The notes beneath the pieces were generated by a model that was given only the letters and a program-made list of their open reading frames with translations, ran no database searches and was not told the DNA's origin. DNA of 64,000 nt from Armatimonadota bacterium. Lineage in GTDB: Bacteria; Armatimonadota; Zipacnadia; JAUWAU01. Location of the stretch: assembly GCA_030601885.1 (NCBI GenBank), contig JAUWAU010000006.1, positions 124,001 through 188,000 of the forward strand, written 5' to 3'. Numbering within the stretch: the stretch's first letter is position 1; every line of letters begins with the position of its first letter. Below are positions 9,601-17,904 of this stretch, piece after piece. A program made the position numbers and the translations under genes.

Positions 9601-10284
9601 CAATCGCTGCCGGCGCAGGCTCCCGCTCGTGATTCCGACGGCGACGGCCTCACGGATGAACGAGAAAGGGCTGCCGGCACGAATCCGCTGGTGGCCGACA
9701 CGGATGCAGATGGCATCGCGGACAGCGCCGACCCAGCGCCACGCGACCCGGACGTGCCGCAGCCGCGCCCGTTGGCCTTCGAGGGGATAACCGCCAGGCA
9801 AGTGGCGGGAGCGAACTGGGTGTGGGTGGAGGGAGAGGATGCCGTGAGCATCAACTGGGAGCGCGCCATCGACACACGCAAGGCCGGGAACACGTCCGGC
9901 GGCAAGTGCCTCGGCGGCTTCCGCAGCTTGGGCCAGACAGCGTCCTACGTGGTGGAGTTGTCGGCGGATCTGCCCGAGGCATGCCTGCATCTGCGGTTCG
10001 CGCGAGACATGGCTGGGGGCAAGCTGCGGCTGATGGTGGACGGCAAGCCGGCGGGGCGGCGGTCTACCTTCAGCTTGCCAAGCACCGGCGGCTGGGGCAC
10101 GGAGCCACAGCATTGGCAGAGAGCCAGGGCTCCCATCGGGTCGCTGGCTGCAGGGAAGCACCTGCTGCAACTCATCGCGGAGGGCGCCGCCAATGTGAAC
10201 CTCGACGGCTTCTACGTCGGCCCGGCCGACCTCGCAGCATCCATGGAAATGGACGCGAACGGCTTCCTGATGCACCCGCGCTGA
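6637..10284 (+). CDS. Secreted GH2-family glycosidase (beta-galactosidase-like)
   Basis: A 1215-residue enzyme with a signal peptide (LLCVLWVLLLHVASEAA). The start at 6637 has GAGGT 8 bases upstream. Domains in order: GH2 sugar-binding jelly roll (DCISLHGEWQFSLEG), Ig-like domain, and a TIM barrel with the acid/base Glu at about 433 (SLGNEN) and the probable nucleophile Glu at about 501 (LLTEYGH). Next come an Ig-like domain and a beta-galactosidase small-chain domain (GWGPWPSYPDR). A calcium-binding thrombospondin-3-like segment starts near 999 (DSDGDGLTDE), and a final beta-sandwich resembles a carbohydrate-binding module. A perfect palindromic repeat (7250-7278) lies in frame. Retaining hydrolysis of beta-galactosides or related glycosides is expected; substrate unproven. 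Confidence 0.9.
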   Translation: MYPFANRRLLCVLWVLLLHVASEAAPEPVAPVYDARDCISLHGEWQFSLEGPETDGFAGPAFDDSEWAALPVPANWEPHGFGEFSYRRGSEEVGLYRRWIKIPPTWAGKRICAYFEGVYASAELWVNGERVGYHEGGYTSFGFEIDRFVRPGRRNLLCLRVAKQHATVFMDEGDYWAFGGIFRPAYLFATPRTYIADHTVITRLRRGDPPGRPYRGTLETRVGLRNDGDAAVRCRVVGMLIDAEGRRAHLGEFEGAVRLGPGGEGELTVNASVRDVHPWTAETPYLYTLRLALEADGKRLQTVATRVGFREVKVIDGRLCVNGVPVTLRGITTLDIHPELCHATTPEVWERDIRLMKQANANCIRRGWIGTPVGFLDLCDELGMYVIDEAPFSNIGDKMREPSLYGAFLQRTQEMLTRDKNHPSVIVWSLGNENPYSANHRRLIQHCRTHDPTRPVVITSQGTAPAADTSLLSWHYPGYRILERLQEAFIQYPEHAVLLTEYGHCLFGGGGGLEDTWPVLEGSRNCAGGTRFDWCDQGVLRPTPVSPPACGGINGGSGLVMDSAGNAGTDGMTGPYRELQPEYFQTKKMYSPVAVSPAQATVGPGRQSLKLAIENRYDFTNLSVLRAHWQLMQDEQPIQCGRLALDVPPNGKRTYSLSLALPGKLYAHRQYRLDLSFRNRQGHEVDFHQVVLHPKADSLVRPRLPHGQAGTVRARRSGDEMVLTCAGRRGSVVARFDASSGLLRALELDGQPILKAVGISTGRPLLEHEKRHVSPTVLTRFPAGFRLEAGKPRLLVEPDGVGLLSQCVYTETRAALRRPKIAVGLYHALHSTGVLEVRYAITPVVDDVELTNEMGLRLGLTDRLDGVRYKGWGPWPSYPDRWAGTRLGVFRTAPGEEYWSENRSHVQWAFAKSRASMLGIFGRDLNMRCEQTEEGPALIVAGFVSGIGDKFHGPLPRYRLNVRGAPTYGGAVYLCPGTPDGLTLQTLRQSLPAQAPARDSDGDGLTDERERAAGTNPLVADTDADGIADSADPAPRDPDVPQPRPLAFEGITARQVAGANWVWVEGEDAVSINWERAIDTRKAGNTSGGKCLGGFRSLGQTASYVVELSADLPEACLHLRFARDMAGGKLRLMVDGKPAGRRSTFSLPSTGGWGTEPQHWQRARAPIGSLAAGKHLLQLIAEGAANVNLDGFYVGPADLAASMEMDANGFLMHPR
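7250..7278. repeat. Palindromic repeat inside the GH2 coding sequence
   Basis: The 13-base arm GTAGGGGCGACCC, a 3-base loop and its exact reverse complement. The same palindrome, with two arm changes, lies between genes at 24033-24061. Inside the glycosidase gene it is translated in frame as RRGDPPGRPYRG, a Gly/Pro/Arg-rich patch between two beta-rich segments, which suggests a tolerated in-frame insertion. Confidence 0.75.
8274..8293. repeat. Short C/G palindrome in the GH2 gene
   Basis: A hairpin-prone C-run and G-run pair (TCCCCC, 7-base loop, GGGGGGA) within the glycosidase coding region, translated as SPPACGGI. It falls in a loop-like patch after the catalytic barrel and resembles a small in-frame repeat insertion, though a second copy was not found in this window. 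Confidence 0.35.
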
Positions 10285-10311
10285 GCCGCGAGCCCCGGAC
10301 TTGCTGTGGCT

Positions 10312-11340
10312 CTATCCGTTCGGCGTACGCCACACCTGCAGCCCGGAGGCAGCGAAGGAGAAGTCAAAGATGCGCCCGCCGGCCTCCTCGAGCCGCCGCT
10401 TCACGGTGTACTCGGTGCCGGGCTCGCAGTAGAACATCATCGTTCCCCCGCCACCAGCCCCGCACACCCGACCACCCAGCGCCCCGTTGTCCGTCGCGAC
10501 CTTGTGCATGTTCTCCAGCAGATCGTTGCTCACGTCCGGGTGAAGACTCTTGTGCAGCTCCCACACCCGATTCAGAATGTCACCGAGACGGTGCGGCTTG
10601 TTGTTCAGCAGCGCGATGCGAATGTCGCGGGCGCACTCGTTCATCCCCGCCAGACCCGCGAGCACGCTCTCGTCTCTGTCGCGGAAGCCGTCCGCCACCT
10701 TTGCCAGGATGTTGCCCGCCGGGCGCGATTGCTGCGTGTAGCAGATCACCAGCGACTTCTCCAGATCCGCCATCTGCTCGGCCGTCAACGGCAGAATGTT
10801 TATCTCAATTCCCCGGTGCGACCCACCAGGCCACCACCGCAGGTACTTCACGCCGGAACCGGTGACCGGCGAGTACTGATCCTGCCAGCCGTACTGCACG
10901 TCGAGCGCCTCCGCCTCCGCCTCGATGGCGGCGTCGGCGATCTCGAAGTCCGTCATGCAGTAGCCCGTGAGGGCATTCACCGCCGCGATCACGCAGGTGG
11001 CCACGGCCGAGGATGACCCAAGGCCCGCGCCGCCGGGAAGCTCCGAGTACGTCGTCAGGTCCAGGCCGCTGGGCGAGGCGTACTTCTTCACGATGTGCTG
11101 CACCAGGCCCAGGGGGCCGTCCTTGCTCAGCTCGCGCCGTGTCGGCACGGAGAAATCGAGGCCGTTCTGATCCGGCGCATGGAAGTGGAACTCGCCATCC
11201 TGCCGAGGCCGCAGCGTGGCGTAGATGTACTTGTTGATGGGCGCATTGACGATCTCCCCGCCCATCTCGGCGCAGGCCGGGCGGTAGTCCGTCATGCCGA
11301 CGAAGTCGATCCGAAGAGGCGACCGAACACAGAGGGTCAT
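10312..11340 (-). CDS. GHMP-family sugar kinase (heptose-7-phosphate kinase-like)
   Basis: A 342-residue cytoplasmic kinase. The N-terminus (SPLRIDFVGMTDYRP), the ATP-binding loop LPGGAGLGSSSA (residues 101-112) and the C-terminal glycine loop GGRVCGAGGGGTMMFYC (about 285-301) are the three GHMP motifs. The overall length and N-terminus fit the group of D-glycero-D-manno-heptose-7-phosphate kinase (HddA) and related sugar kinases, which make nucleotide-activated sugars for surface glycans. Other GHMP sugar kinases remain possible. It lies 10 bases downstream of the HPr-kinase-like gene and is probably cotranscribed. No other heptose-pathway gene is visible in the window. Confidence 0.85.
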   Translation of the reverse strand: MTLCVRSPLRIDFVGMTDYRPACAEMGGEIVNAPINKYIYATLRPRQDGEFHFHAPDQNGLDFSVPTRRELSKDGPLGLVQHIVKKYASPSGLDLTTYSELPGGAGLGSSSAVATCVIAAVNALTGYCMTDFEIADAAIEAEAEALDVQYGWQDQYSPVTGSGVKYLRWWPGGSHRGIEINILPLTAEQMADLEKSLVICYTQQSRPAGNILAKVADGFRDRDESVLAGLAGMNECARDIRIALLNNKPHRLGDILNRVWELHKSLHPDVSNDLLENMHKVATDNGALGGRVCGAGGGGTMMFYCEPGTEYTVKRRLEEAGGRIFDFSFAASGLQVWRTPNG

Positions 11341-11350
11341 GGCGAGCAGC

Positions 11351-12472
11351 TCACCCCATCAAAGAGTCTATCAGCCGGACGGCCCCGTCCAAATCGCGCC
11401 CAAACCCGAGGCGGTAGCAGCGCGATGCGTCCACAACGTCCGCGACGAGCTCGAAGAAGACCACTCCCGCCGCCGGCTCCAGCCGGCCCGGACTCGAGTC
11501 CACCAGGATGCGAAGCGCCTCTGTTCTGCTCAGCTCCTCCACGGAGCTCTCTTGCGCGCCACTTAGCCGGGGCGCCAATATGAGCGCCGGCTCGGCCGTC
11601 GCGGCCACCGACTTTCGGAATATATCTTCCACGAACGCCGCGCGTTTTCCCACGCTCTGCTGTCCGTGCGCCGGCGGCGCAGAGCGGAGCTCCGGCAGCA
11701 GCGAGCACATATCGGCCCGGAAGCTGATGCGGGACGAAAGGCAATGCAGGACCGGCTGACCATTGCGTCTTGCCAGGAGGATCTGATCGTCCCCGAGGCA
11801 CTTGTAGCCGGCCCGAACGAGCGCGAGCGCCAGAGTGGTCTTGCCGACTCCGCCGCAGCCCGTGATGAGTACCGCTCGGCCGCCACGGGCTGCCGCCGCG
11901 GCGTGCACCGCATACCAGTGCTGTGCTCGCAGCAGCTCCACGAGCGCTCCCTGGACGACGCTCTGGGCGATGGCGCCGGCGGGTGCTCCGCTATCTGCAT
12001 TGACACAACAAAGCGCGACGCCCCGCTCGGTGTCCACAGCTCGCACCGCGTATGGCAGGAGCCGGGTTACCGATATAGGACCACGCGAATAGCTACGATA
12101 CTCGGCACCGGCGCGCGACTCGCAGGCCAGCGAGGGCTGAAGGCCGGCCAGTGGCCCGGGGGTCAGGGCTTCTTCGCCGTTCACCTCACACACGAAGATG
12201 TGCAGCAACGAGCCGCTGGATGGTGGCTTATCTGCGAAGGGTCGCAGGCACTCGCGCGTGGCGCATGCCAGTCGATCGCCCGTGGCTGCGCACGACAAAC
12301 TGAACTCGTGGAATTGGCACCGCACCCAGCGCGTGGCAAGCGGCGCACGGCGCAGGAGAGCCATTGCGAGGGCCTCAAGATCGATGCGATCGTCCGCGGC
12401 CCCGCGCGCGGGCCGCGACGAAGATCGCATCTCACCTCGCTCGTCCTCCTGTTGCGCCGCGCGTGGCATCAC
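11351..12472 (-). CDS. HPr-kinase-like P-loop protein
   Basis: A 373-residue protein whose C-terminal half carries a Walker A loop GCGGVGKTT (205-213) and a nearby LGDDQILL (about 226-233), the pattern of the HPr kinase/phosphorylase catalytic fold and its many uncharacterised relatives. The N-terminal half has no recognised domain and is not the HprK N-domain. Its start codon overlaps the stop of the upstream zinc-ribbon gene by 4 bases (ATGA), indicating translational coupling. Relatives of this type often occur in peptide-modification or surface-glycan loci; here the adjacent GHMP kinase fits a glycan context. Function unproven. A second methionine at residue 15 is an alternative start. 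Confidence 0.7.
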   Translation of the reverse strand: MMPRAAQQEDERGEMRSSSRPARGAADDRIDLEALAMALLRRAPLATRWVRCQFHEFSLSCAATGDRLACATRECLRPFADKPPSSGSLLHIFVCEVNGEEALTPGPLAGLQPSLACESRAGAEYRSYSRGPISVTRLLPYAVRAVDTERGVALCCVNADSGAPAGAIAQSVVQGALVELLRAQHWYAVHAAAAARGGRAVLITGCGGVGKTTLALALVRAGYKCLGDDQILLARRNGQPVLHCLSSRISFRADMCSLLPELRSAPPAHGQQSVGKRAAFVEDIFRKSVAATAEPALILAPRLSGAQESSVEELSRTEALRILVDSSPGRLEPAAGVVFFELVADVVDASRCYRLGFGRDLDGAVRLIDSLMG

Positions 12473-13401
12473 GAGCCCCCGCTGCTTTCCTCAGAGGGCG
12501 CCGTCGCCTTCAGATCTATCTTCCATGAGAGCCCCTGGCGCACTATGGGCCAGTCCGTGACCCAGCTTCGTTCGACGTCTTCGAAACGGCAGGTGCCTTC
12601 GACCTTGACCGTGCCACGACTGAAGCTGGCGTGCATGCCCTTCACGATGAACTTGCTGTCGTCGGGGAAGTATAGAGCGGCAGGAAGTGATCCACTCCCC
12701 TCGTCTTCGTCGTCCTCGTCTCCCTTGCCCGGCAGCATTTTCGCCGACGCTTTTGTGACGTGGTTCTTCATGCCCGCCCAGTCTTGCTTCTTGGCGGTCT
12801 GGAGAAACGCTGTCACGGCCTTGCCCGGTGCGATGCGAGTGTGGTAGTGCCAAGCGCCAAAGAAGATGGCGGCAACGACGATGAGGAGGCCGATCTTGCC
12901 AAGAAGGCTGGCCACGCTCATCTTCCGCACCACCTTGTGATGCGTCGCCGTCGGGCTGGCCAGGGGCGCCGTCCAGCCTTCGGGGATGCCGGGGCGTATG
13001 GCTTCACTGGGCGCCCGCGTCGCCTGTGGAGCAGGAGGCTGGCCGATCGGCCCGGCGCCGGGGGGAGCTCCGGCCGGAGGAGCCGCCGGTGGCGAAACTG
13101 GACTGGGCGCCTGGAGCGGCATCCCCGGAGCCGCTCCGGCAGGAGGTCCTGCGGGAGGCGGCCCCACCGCCTGCGGCGGCGCTCCAGGAGGCAGGCCGGC
13201 AGGAGGTGCTATCGGAGGCCCGACCGGAGCGCTCGCCTGAGGTGGCCCTCCGGGAGCCGCTCCGACAGGAGGGGCTGCCGGAGGCGGAACTGGAGCCGCT
13301 GGTGGCGCGCCCGGCTGCGTTGCGGCGGTCAAAGCCGCCCTGCACTGAGCACATTGAGTAGATCCATCAGGGTTGTCTGCACCACAGCGCGGACATTTCA
13401 C
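12469..13401 (-). CDS. Zinc-ribbon, proline-rich single-TM protein
   Basis: A 310-residue protein with four parts. Residues 3-20 form a CxxC...CxxC zinc ribbon (Cys 3, 6, 17, 20). Residues about 28-135 are a Pro/Ala/Gly-rich repeat linker with imperfect units such as APPAGLPPGAPPQA. Residues 166-184 form one membrane helix. The external domain of about 120 residues (APGKAVTAFLQTAKKQDWAGM) contains an acidic patch GDEDDEDEGSGS and resembles small DUF4878-type domains that follow a TM helix. Zinc ribbon inside and sensor domain outside is the common arrangement. It is coupled by a 4-base overlap to the HPr-kinase-like gene. Specific function unknown. Confidence 0.8.
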   Translation of the reverse strand: MKCPRCGADNPDGSTQCAQCRAALTAATQPGAPPAAPVPPPAAPPVGAAPGGPPQASAPVGPPIAPPAGLPPGAPPQAVGPPPAGPPAGAAPGMPLQAPSPVSPPAAPPAGAPPGAGPIGQPPAPQATRAPSEAIRPGIPEGWTAPLASPTATHHKVVRKMSVASLLGKIGLLIVVAAIFFGAWHYHTRIAPGKAVTAFLQTAKKQDWAGMKNHVTKASAKMLPGKGDEDDEDEGSGSLPAALYFPDDSKFIVKGMHASFSRGTVKVEGTCRFEDVERSWVTDWPIVRQGLSWKIDLKATAPSEESSGGS

Positions 13402-13742
13402 GAGAAATCCTCCTGGGGAACAGGGAGAGTGTCACGTATGGCACTACGGGTCTATTCGAGGGGCCTCTTGCGTCATCGAGGCACTGTTTCACCGCAGGAC
13501 ACAGACACATTGGCAGCCATCAGCGTTTTGGCCGGTTGGCTCCGTTTGGAAGCAAGCACTTGCCTCGTTAGTTAGCGTACGTTAAGCCAGGCTCTCACGG
13601 TGCGCGCGAGAGGATTCTATCATACACACCGCCCACGCGCAAGCGGCGCTGCGATGGGATCGCATGACGGGAGGTGAAGGCCGAGGAATGGTGAAGGATG
13701 CGGGAGTCGTGCGCCGGCATGGCGCGTCTGGAGGGAAAAAGC
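13402..13742. other. Divergent intergenic region
   Basis: This 341-base stretch separates the minus-strand zinc-ribbon operon from the plus-strand pectate lyase and must hold promoters for both. An AGGAGG precedes the zinc-ribbon gene on the minus strand, and a GGAGGG lies ahead of the lyase start. I see no clear sigma-70 boxes, repeat or RNA gene. Confidence 0.5.
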
Positions 13743-15095
13743 ATGACAGAGGGATTCCTGTTGACGGGCATATTGTACGCCGTCGCGCAGTGTGCCTGCG
13801 CCGCCGCCATTCCAGCCTTCCCAGATGCTGAGGGGTTCGGCGCGGATACGCCCGGTGGGCGAGGCGGACGGGTCATCAAAGTGACGACTCTCGAGGATAC
13901 TCACGAGCCGGGCAGCCTGCGATACGCCCTCACAGCGCATGACCCACGCATCGTGGTGTTCGACGTTGGCGGCACTATACGATTGACGGAGTCTCTGACC
14001 ATCAGCGGCGAGGAATGCTCCTATCTCACCGTGGCCGGCCAGACGGCGCCCGGGGGCGGCATTTGCGTGGCGAACGCCAACTTCCTGCTGGGGAACGACT
14101 TGCACGACGTGGTGATACGCCACCTGCGGTTCCGATGCGGCGACAGCGGACCGGATAAGGAGCCGCACGCTCTCGCCATCAACAGCGCCTACAACATCGT
14201 CATCGACCACTGCTCCATCAGTTGGGGCATTGACGAGTGCCTCGCCATCACGTCGTTCCCCGAGCAGCAGGGCAACGCGCACGACATCACCATCCAGTGG
14301 TGCATCGTCTCGGAGGGGCTGCACGATAGCACGCACGCCAAAGGGCCGCACAGCAAGGGGCTGATGATCGCATATGGGCCGACGCGCGTCTCGCTTCACC
14401 ACAACCTCATCATGCATTGCAACGACCGCAACCCGTACCTGCCGACGGAGGGCGACTTCCCGTACATCATGGATGTGGTGAACAACGTGGTGTACAACTG
14501 GGGCAGCGCCGCGGGCATCGGGTACGCCAAGGAGAACCACAACGGGCGTATCAACCTCGTGGGCAACCACTACATCATGGGCCCGAACAGCCGGGAGCGG
14601 CCGTGCCTCACGATGGGCGTGAACGCGAAGGTCCACGCGCAAGGCAACATCGGCCCAATGCGGACGAGCCTCGAACAAGACGAGTGGGATGCCGTGCTCT
14701 GGAACGCCAAAGAGCCCGGCACGGGTCTGCGGGCGCCCGAGCGGTTCGATGCCCCGCCCGTGACGACGCACTCGTACAGCGAGGCGTATGAGTTGGTGCT
14801 GGCCAACGTGGGGACGACGCTGCCGGAGCGCGACGCGGCGGATAAGCGCCTCGTCCAGGAAGTGAGCACCCGGACGGGGCGAATCATCGACCACCCGTCG
14901 GATGTGGGCGGCTGGCCGGCTCTCGCCGCCGGTGTCCCACCGAAAGACGCTGACAACGACGGCATGCCCGATGCGTGGGAGACGACGCACGGGCTGAATC
15001 CGCAGGATCCTGCGGACGCCAAGGCGGACCGGGACAAGGACGGCTACACGAACATCGAGGAGTACCTGAATTCGCTGTGCGCAGGTGGGCGCTAG
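13743..15095 (+). CDS. Secreted pectate-lyase-like parallel beta-helix protein
   Basis: A 450-residue protein starting at 13743, with a GGAGGG just upstream and an N-terminal signal peptide (LLTGILYAVAQCACA). The mature N-terminus (IPAFPDAEGFGADTPGGRGGRVIKV) and the following helix (SLRYALT, IVVFDVGGTIRL, VAGQTAPGGGI) are the hallmark of the pectate lyase superfamily, PL1-like group. The helix strands continue through DCSISWGID-like and NNVVYNWG motifs. The C-terminus has a DADNDGMPDAWE calcium-binding segment and a DKDGYTNIEEYLN end typical of secreted enzymes of this type. It probably cleaves polygalacturonate-like polysaccharide, though catalytic residues cannot be assigned with confidence. 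Confidence 0.88.
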   Translation: MTEGFLLTGILYAVAQCACAAAIPAFPDAEGFGADTPGGRGGRVIKVTTLEDTHEPGSLRYALTAHDPRIVVFDVGGTIRLTESLTISGEECSYLTVAGQTAPGGGICVANANFLLGNDLHDVVIRHLRFRCGDSGPDKEPHALAINSAYNIVIDHCSISWGIDECLAITSFPEQQGNAHDITIQWCIVSEGLHDSTHAKGPHSKGLMIAYGPTRVSLHHNLIMHCNDRNPYLPTEGDFPYIMDVVNNVVYNWGSAAGIGYAKENHNGRINLVGNHYIMGPNSRERPCLTMGVNAKVHAQGNIGPMRTSLEQDEWDAVLWNAKEPGTGLRAPERFDAPPVTTHSYSEAYELVLANVGTTLPERDAADKRLVQEVSTRTGRIIDHPSDVGGWPALAAGVPPKDADNDGMPDAWETTHGLNPQDPADAKADRDKDGYTNIEEYLNSLCAGGR

Positions 15096-15168
15096 CCCAA
15101 GACCCCACGTGCGCCGGTCCGGCGAGCGAATCGCGCTGCAGCAGCACCCGCGACCGATGGGCCGCCAC

Positions 15169-16536
15169 TCACATCTGCTCGAAGTAGCGAGCGCGTTCCC
15201 AGTCGGTCACCGCCTGCCGGAACGCTCCCGCCTCCAGACGGGCCGTGTGGACGTAGAACTCCAGCACCTCGTCGCCGAAGGCGGCGCGCGCCAGGTCGCT
15301 GTGTTCCAGGAGATCGGTGGCCTCTTCGAGAGATCCCGGCACGCGGGGCAGGTCCTCGCCGGCATAGGCGTCCCCGCGATACGGATCGCCGCAGCTCAGT
15401 TCCTCCTCGATCCCGCGCAGCCCGGCGGCCACTGTAGCGGCGAACGCCAGGTATGGGTTGGCATCCGCGCCCGGCACGCGGTTCTCTATCCGCAGAGACT
15501 CGCCATGGCCGACCACTCGGAAACCGACAGTCCGGTTGTCGTGCGCCCAGACCAGCCGCGTGGGAGCCCATGAGCCGGCCTGGTAGCGTTTGTACGAGTT
15601 GACGGTGGGGGCGAAGAAGTAGCTCAGCTCTCGGCTGTGTTTCAGCAGGCCTCCCAGGAAGTATCGAAAGAGCTCACTTTCGCATTCCTGCCCCTCGTCC
15701 CAGAACAGGTTGCGCTCGCCCTCCGTGTCCCAAAGGCTGCTGTGCACGTGGAAGCTGCTGCCGGCCTGGTCGGCGGCCCACTTGGCCATGAAGCTCACGG
15801 ACCGCTCCTGCTGAGCGGCGATCTCTTTGGCGCCGAGCTTGTAGATGACATGCCGGTCGGCCATCTCGCTCGCCTCAGCATACGCCAGGTTCACCTCGTG
15901 CTGGCCCTTGCCCCACTCCCCCTTGCTGCACTCCACCGTGATCCCCGCGGCCGTCATCTCGTTCCTGAGCCGGCGCAGCACATCCTCATCGCGGCCCGGC
16001 TGCAGAATGTGGTAGTCGATGAGATAGTCCGAGGCCTGCGCGGCGTCGGAGAAGCGCTTCCTCACCAGAGCGCGGTAGCTTTCGTCGAACAGGTAGAACT
16101 CCAGCTCCGAGCCCATGTGCGCCCTCAGCCCCCGCTCCGCCAGCTTCTCGAGCTGCCGCGATAGCACCCGCCGCGGAGCTTCTTCCACCGGCGAGCCGTC
16201 TTCGTGCACCAAGTTGCATAGTACGATGGCCGTGCCTTCCTGCCACGGCACCGGGCGCAGCGAATGCAGATCCACCTGGGCGTGGAAGTCGCTGTAGCCC
16301 TGCTCCCAGCTCGCCAGCTTGAACCCGGGAAGCGGCTCCATGTCGATGTCCACTGTCAGCAGGTAGTTGCAGGCCTCCATGCCCCTGGTCACGACGTGGT
16401 TGCAGAAGTGGTCGCGGGTCATCCGTTTGCCCAGCAGGCGACCGTAGACGTCCGGGAACGCCACGATCACCGTATCCACATTCTCGGGCGTAAACCACGC
16501 CGGTTCCCACGACTCATCGCTGACTCGGTCACTCAT
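15169..16536 (-). CDS. Glutamine-synthetase-family ligase (gamma-glutamyl-amine type)
   Basis: A 455-residue member of the glutamine synthetase fold. Visible family motifs are the N-terminal DVYGRLLGKR, the substrate segment ELEFYLF, the HEVNLAYAEA metal-site motif, FMAKWAADQAGSSFHVHSSLWD around the catalytic His, and NRTVGFRVVG plus RIENRVPGADANPYLAFAA near the C-terminus. The length and the MEPLPGFKLASWEQGYSDF segment are closer to the PuuA/GlnT-like group (gamma-glutamylation of amines) than to nitrogen-regulated GlnA; no Tyr-adenylylation motif was recognised. It lies 34 bases downstream of an iron alcohol dehydrogenase on the same strand, consistent with catabolism of an amine or amino-alcohol, which is inference. 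Confidence 0.85.
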   Translation of the reverse strand: MSDRVSDESWEPAWFTPENVDTVIVAFPDVYGRLLGKRMTRDHFCNHVVTRGMEACNYLLTVDIDMEPLPGFKLASWEQGYSDFHAQVDLHSLRPVPWQEGTAIVLCNLVHEDGSPVEEAPRRVLSRQLEKLAERGLRAHMGSELEFYLFDESYRALVRKRFSDAAQASDYLIDYHILQPGRDEDVLRRLRNEMTAAGITVECSKGEWGKGQHEVNLAYAEASEMADRHVIYKLGAKEIAAQQERSVSFMAKWAADQAGSSFHVHSSLWDTEGERNLFWDEGQECESELFRYFLGGLLKHSRELSYFFAPTVNSYKRYQAGSWAPTRLVWAHDNRTVGFRVVGHGESLRIENRVPGADANPYLAFAATVAAGLRGIEEELSCGDPYRGDAYAGEDLPRVPGSLEEATDLLEHSDLARAAFGDEVLEFYVHTARLEAGAFRQAVTDWERARYFEQM

Positions 16537-16570
16537 GTCGGATCCTCATCCGTGTGGCGTGCCTGCGGCA

Positions 16571-17713
16571 TCACCAGGCCTCCTCGTACAGCCGCAGCAT
16601 GTCGGCCTCAGTGCAGCGCCGGGGATTCGTCAGGTGGCATCCGTCTTCCATGGCCTTGGCAGCCAACTCCGGCAGTCCCTCTCGTGGCACGTCGAGATCC
16701 CGGAGATGCTGGGTGATGTCGAGCGAGCCGTTGAAATCCTCCAGGAAGTCCGCCACCTGCGCTGCCGGGTCCTCTCCTGCCTCAAGCCCCAGGGCCGCGG
16801 CGGGCCGCGCATACTGCGCCGTATCCTCTTCGCCGTTGAAGCGGACGACGGCCGGAAGCACGATGGCGTTCGCCAGACCATGGTGGACGCCGTACTCCGA
16901 GGACAGCGGGTGCGCCAGAGAGTGAGCGGCTCCGAGATCCTTCTGGAAGGCTACGGCGCCCATGGACGCGGCCATGAGCATCATGCCCCGGGCCTCAAGG
17001 TCTCCGCCGTCGGCGTATGCTCGGGGGAGGAATAGGCGCACCAGCCGGATGCCCTCCAGGGCAATGGCGTCGCACATCGGGTGCAGCATCGGGCACACAT
17101 ACGCTTCGAGAGCGTGGGTGAGGGCGTCCATCCCCGTGGCTGCCGTGAGGTGCGGGGGCAGCCCCACGGTCAGCTCCGGGTCCAGCACCGCCAGATCCGC
17201 CAGCAGCGGCTGCCCGCCGAGCACTACCTTGCGCCCGAGCGCCGGCATCGTGATCACACTGCTGCGCCCGACCTCGCTCCCGGTCCCCGCCGTGGTTGGA
17301 ATGGCGCAGAAGGGAGCCAGTCGCGGCGGAAGGTCATCGAGCGGGATGGCCATGAGGGAGAGGTCGGGGAAGGCGATTCTCAGCCGCACCGCCTTCGCCA
17401 CATCCAGCGCGCTCCCACCGCCCAGCCCCACCACACCGTCGCACTGTCCCTCCTCGTAGGCTCTGAAGGCCCCCTCGACATCCTCCTCGGCCGGGTTCGG
17501 CTCCACACCGGTGAACACGGCGTAAGAGTCGGGCCAGACCCGCTCCATCTCCTCGGCCCCCAACCGGAACGCCTCCGTGCTCGGCAGTCCCGAATCGGAG
17601 ACGAGCAGGGGTCGCTTGACGTCGTGTTGCTCGGCAAACTCGCCCAGCGCCGACCGGGCTCCCGGACCAAAGCGGATCTGGGTGGGGAAGCTGAATCGGG
17701 ATATCTCTGTCAC
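16571..17713 (-). CDS. Iron-containing alcohol dehydrogenase
   Basis: A 380-residue group III alcohol dehydrogenase, the usual length. The start is a GTG at 17713 with GGAGG 9 bases upstream. Motifs: the nucleotide-binding GGGSALDVAKAV, IPTTAGTGSEVGRSSVI, THALEAYV and, toward the C-terminus, AAHSLAHPLSSEYGVHHGLANAIVLP, which supplies the metal-binding histidines. It would interconvert an alcohol and an aldehyde or ketone with NAD(P). It is upstream of the glutamine-synthetase-like gene and probably in one transcript with it, so it may process the aldehyde or alcohol part of the same substrate. Substrate is unknown. Confidence 0.9.
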   Translation of the reverse strand: MTEISRFSFPTQIRFGPGARSALGEFAEQHDVKRPLLVSDSGLPSTEAFRLGAEEMERVWPDSYAVFTGVEPNPAEEDVEGAFRAYEEGQCDGVVGLGGGSALDVAKAVRLRIAFPDLSLMAIPLDDLPPRLAPFCAIPTTAGTGSEVGRSSVITMPALGRKVVLGGQPLLADLAVLDPELTVGLPPHLTAATGMDALTHALEAYVCPMLHPMCDAIALEGIRLVRLFLPRAYADGGDLEARGMMLMAASMGAVAFQKDLGAAHSLAHPLSSEYGVHHGLANAIVLPAVVRFNGEEDTAQYARPAAALGLEAGEDPAAQVADFLEDFNGSLDITQHLRDLDVPREGLPELAAKAMEDGCHLTNPRRCTEADMLRLYEEAW

Positions 17714-17766
17714 TCGAGAGCCTCCGCCCCATCTGGATTGAGGGAATTCACACGCTGCGCTGTGGC

Positions 17767-17850
17767 ATGGGGCTTCGCCCCACCGGCACCGCGTCCCTCC
17801 CAGAGCTCCCTCCCCCGCGCATCGGCAACTTGCGGGGAGGGCCGGGGTGG
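17767..17850. repeat. Two short hairpins between divergent genes
   Basis: A tight hairpin (TGGGGC, loop, GCCCCA; about 17769-17783) is followed by a C-rich/G-rich inverted pair (CCCTCCCCC... and ...GGGGAGGG, about 17808-17840). Together they fill most of the space between the divergent dehydrogenase and sulfatase genes, like other short palindromes in this window. Confidence 0.45.
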
Positions 17851-17904
17851 GGTAAAGTGTTCTACGAGCGCGTAATCTGCGGCCCTCAGCCGAAAGGGGC
17901 ACCC

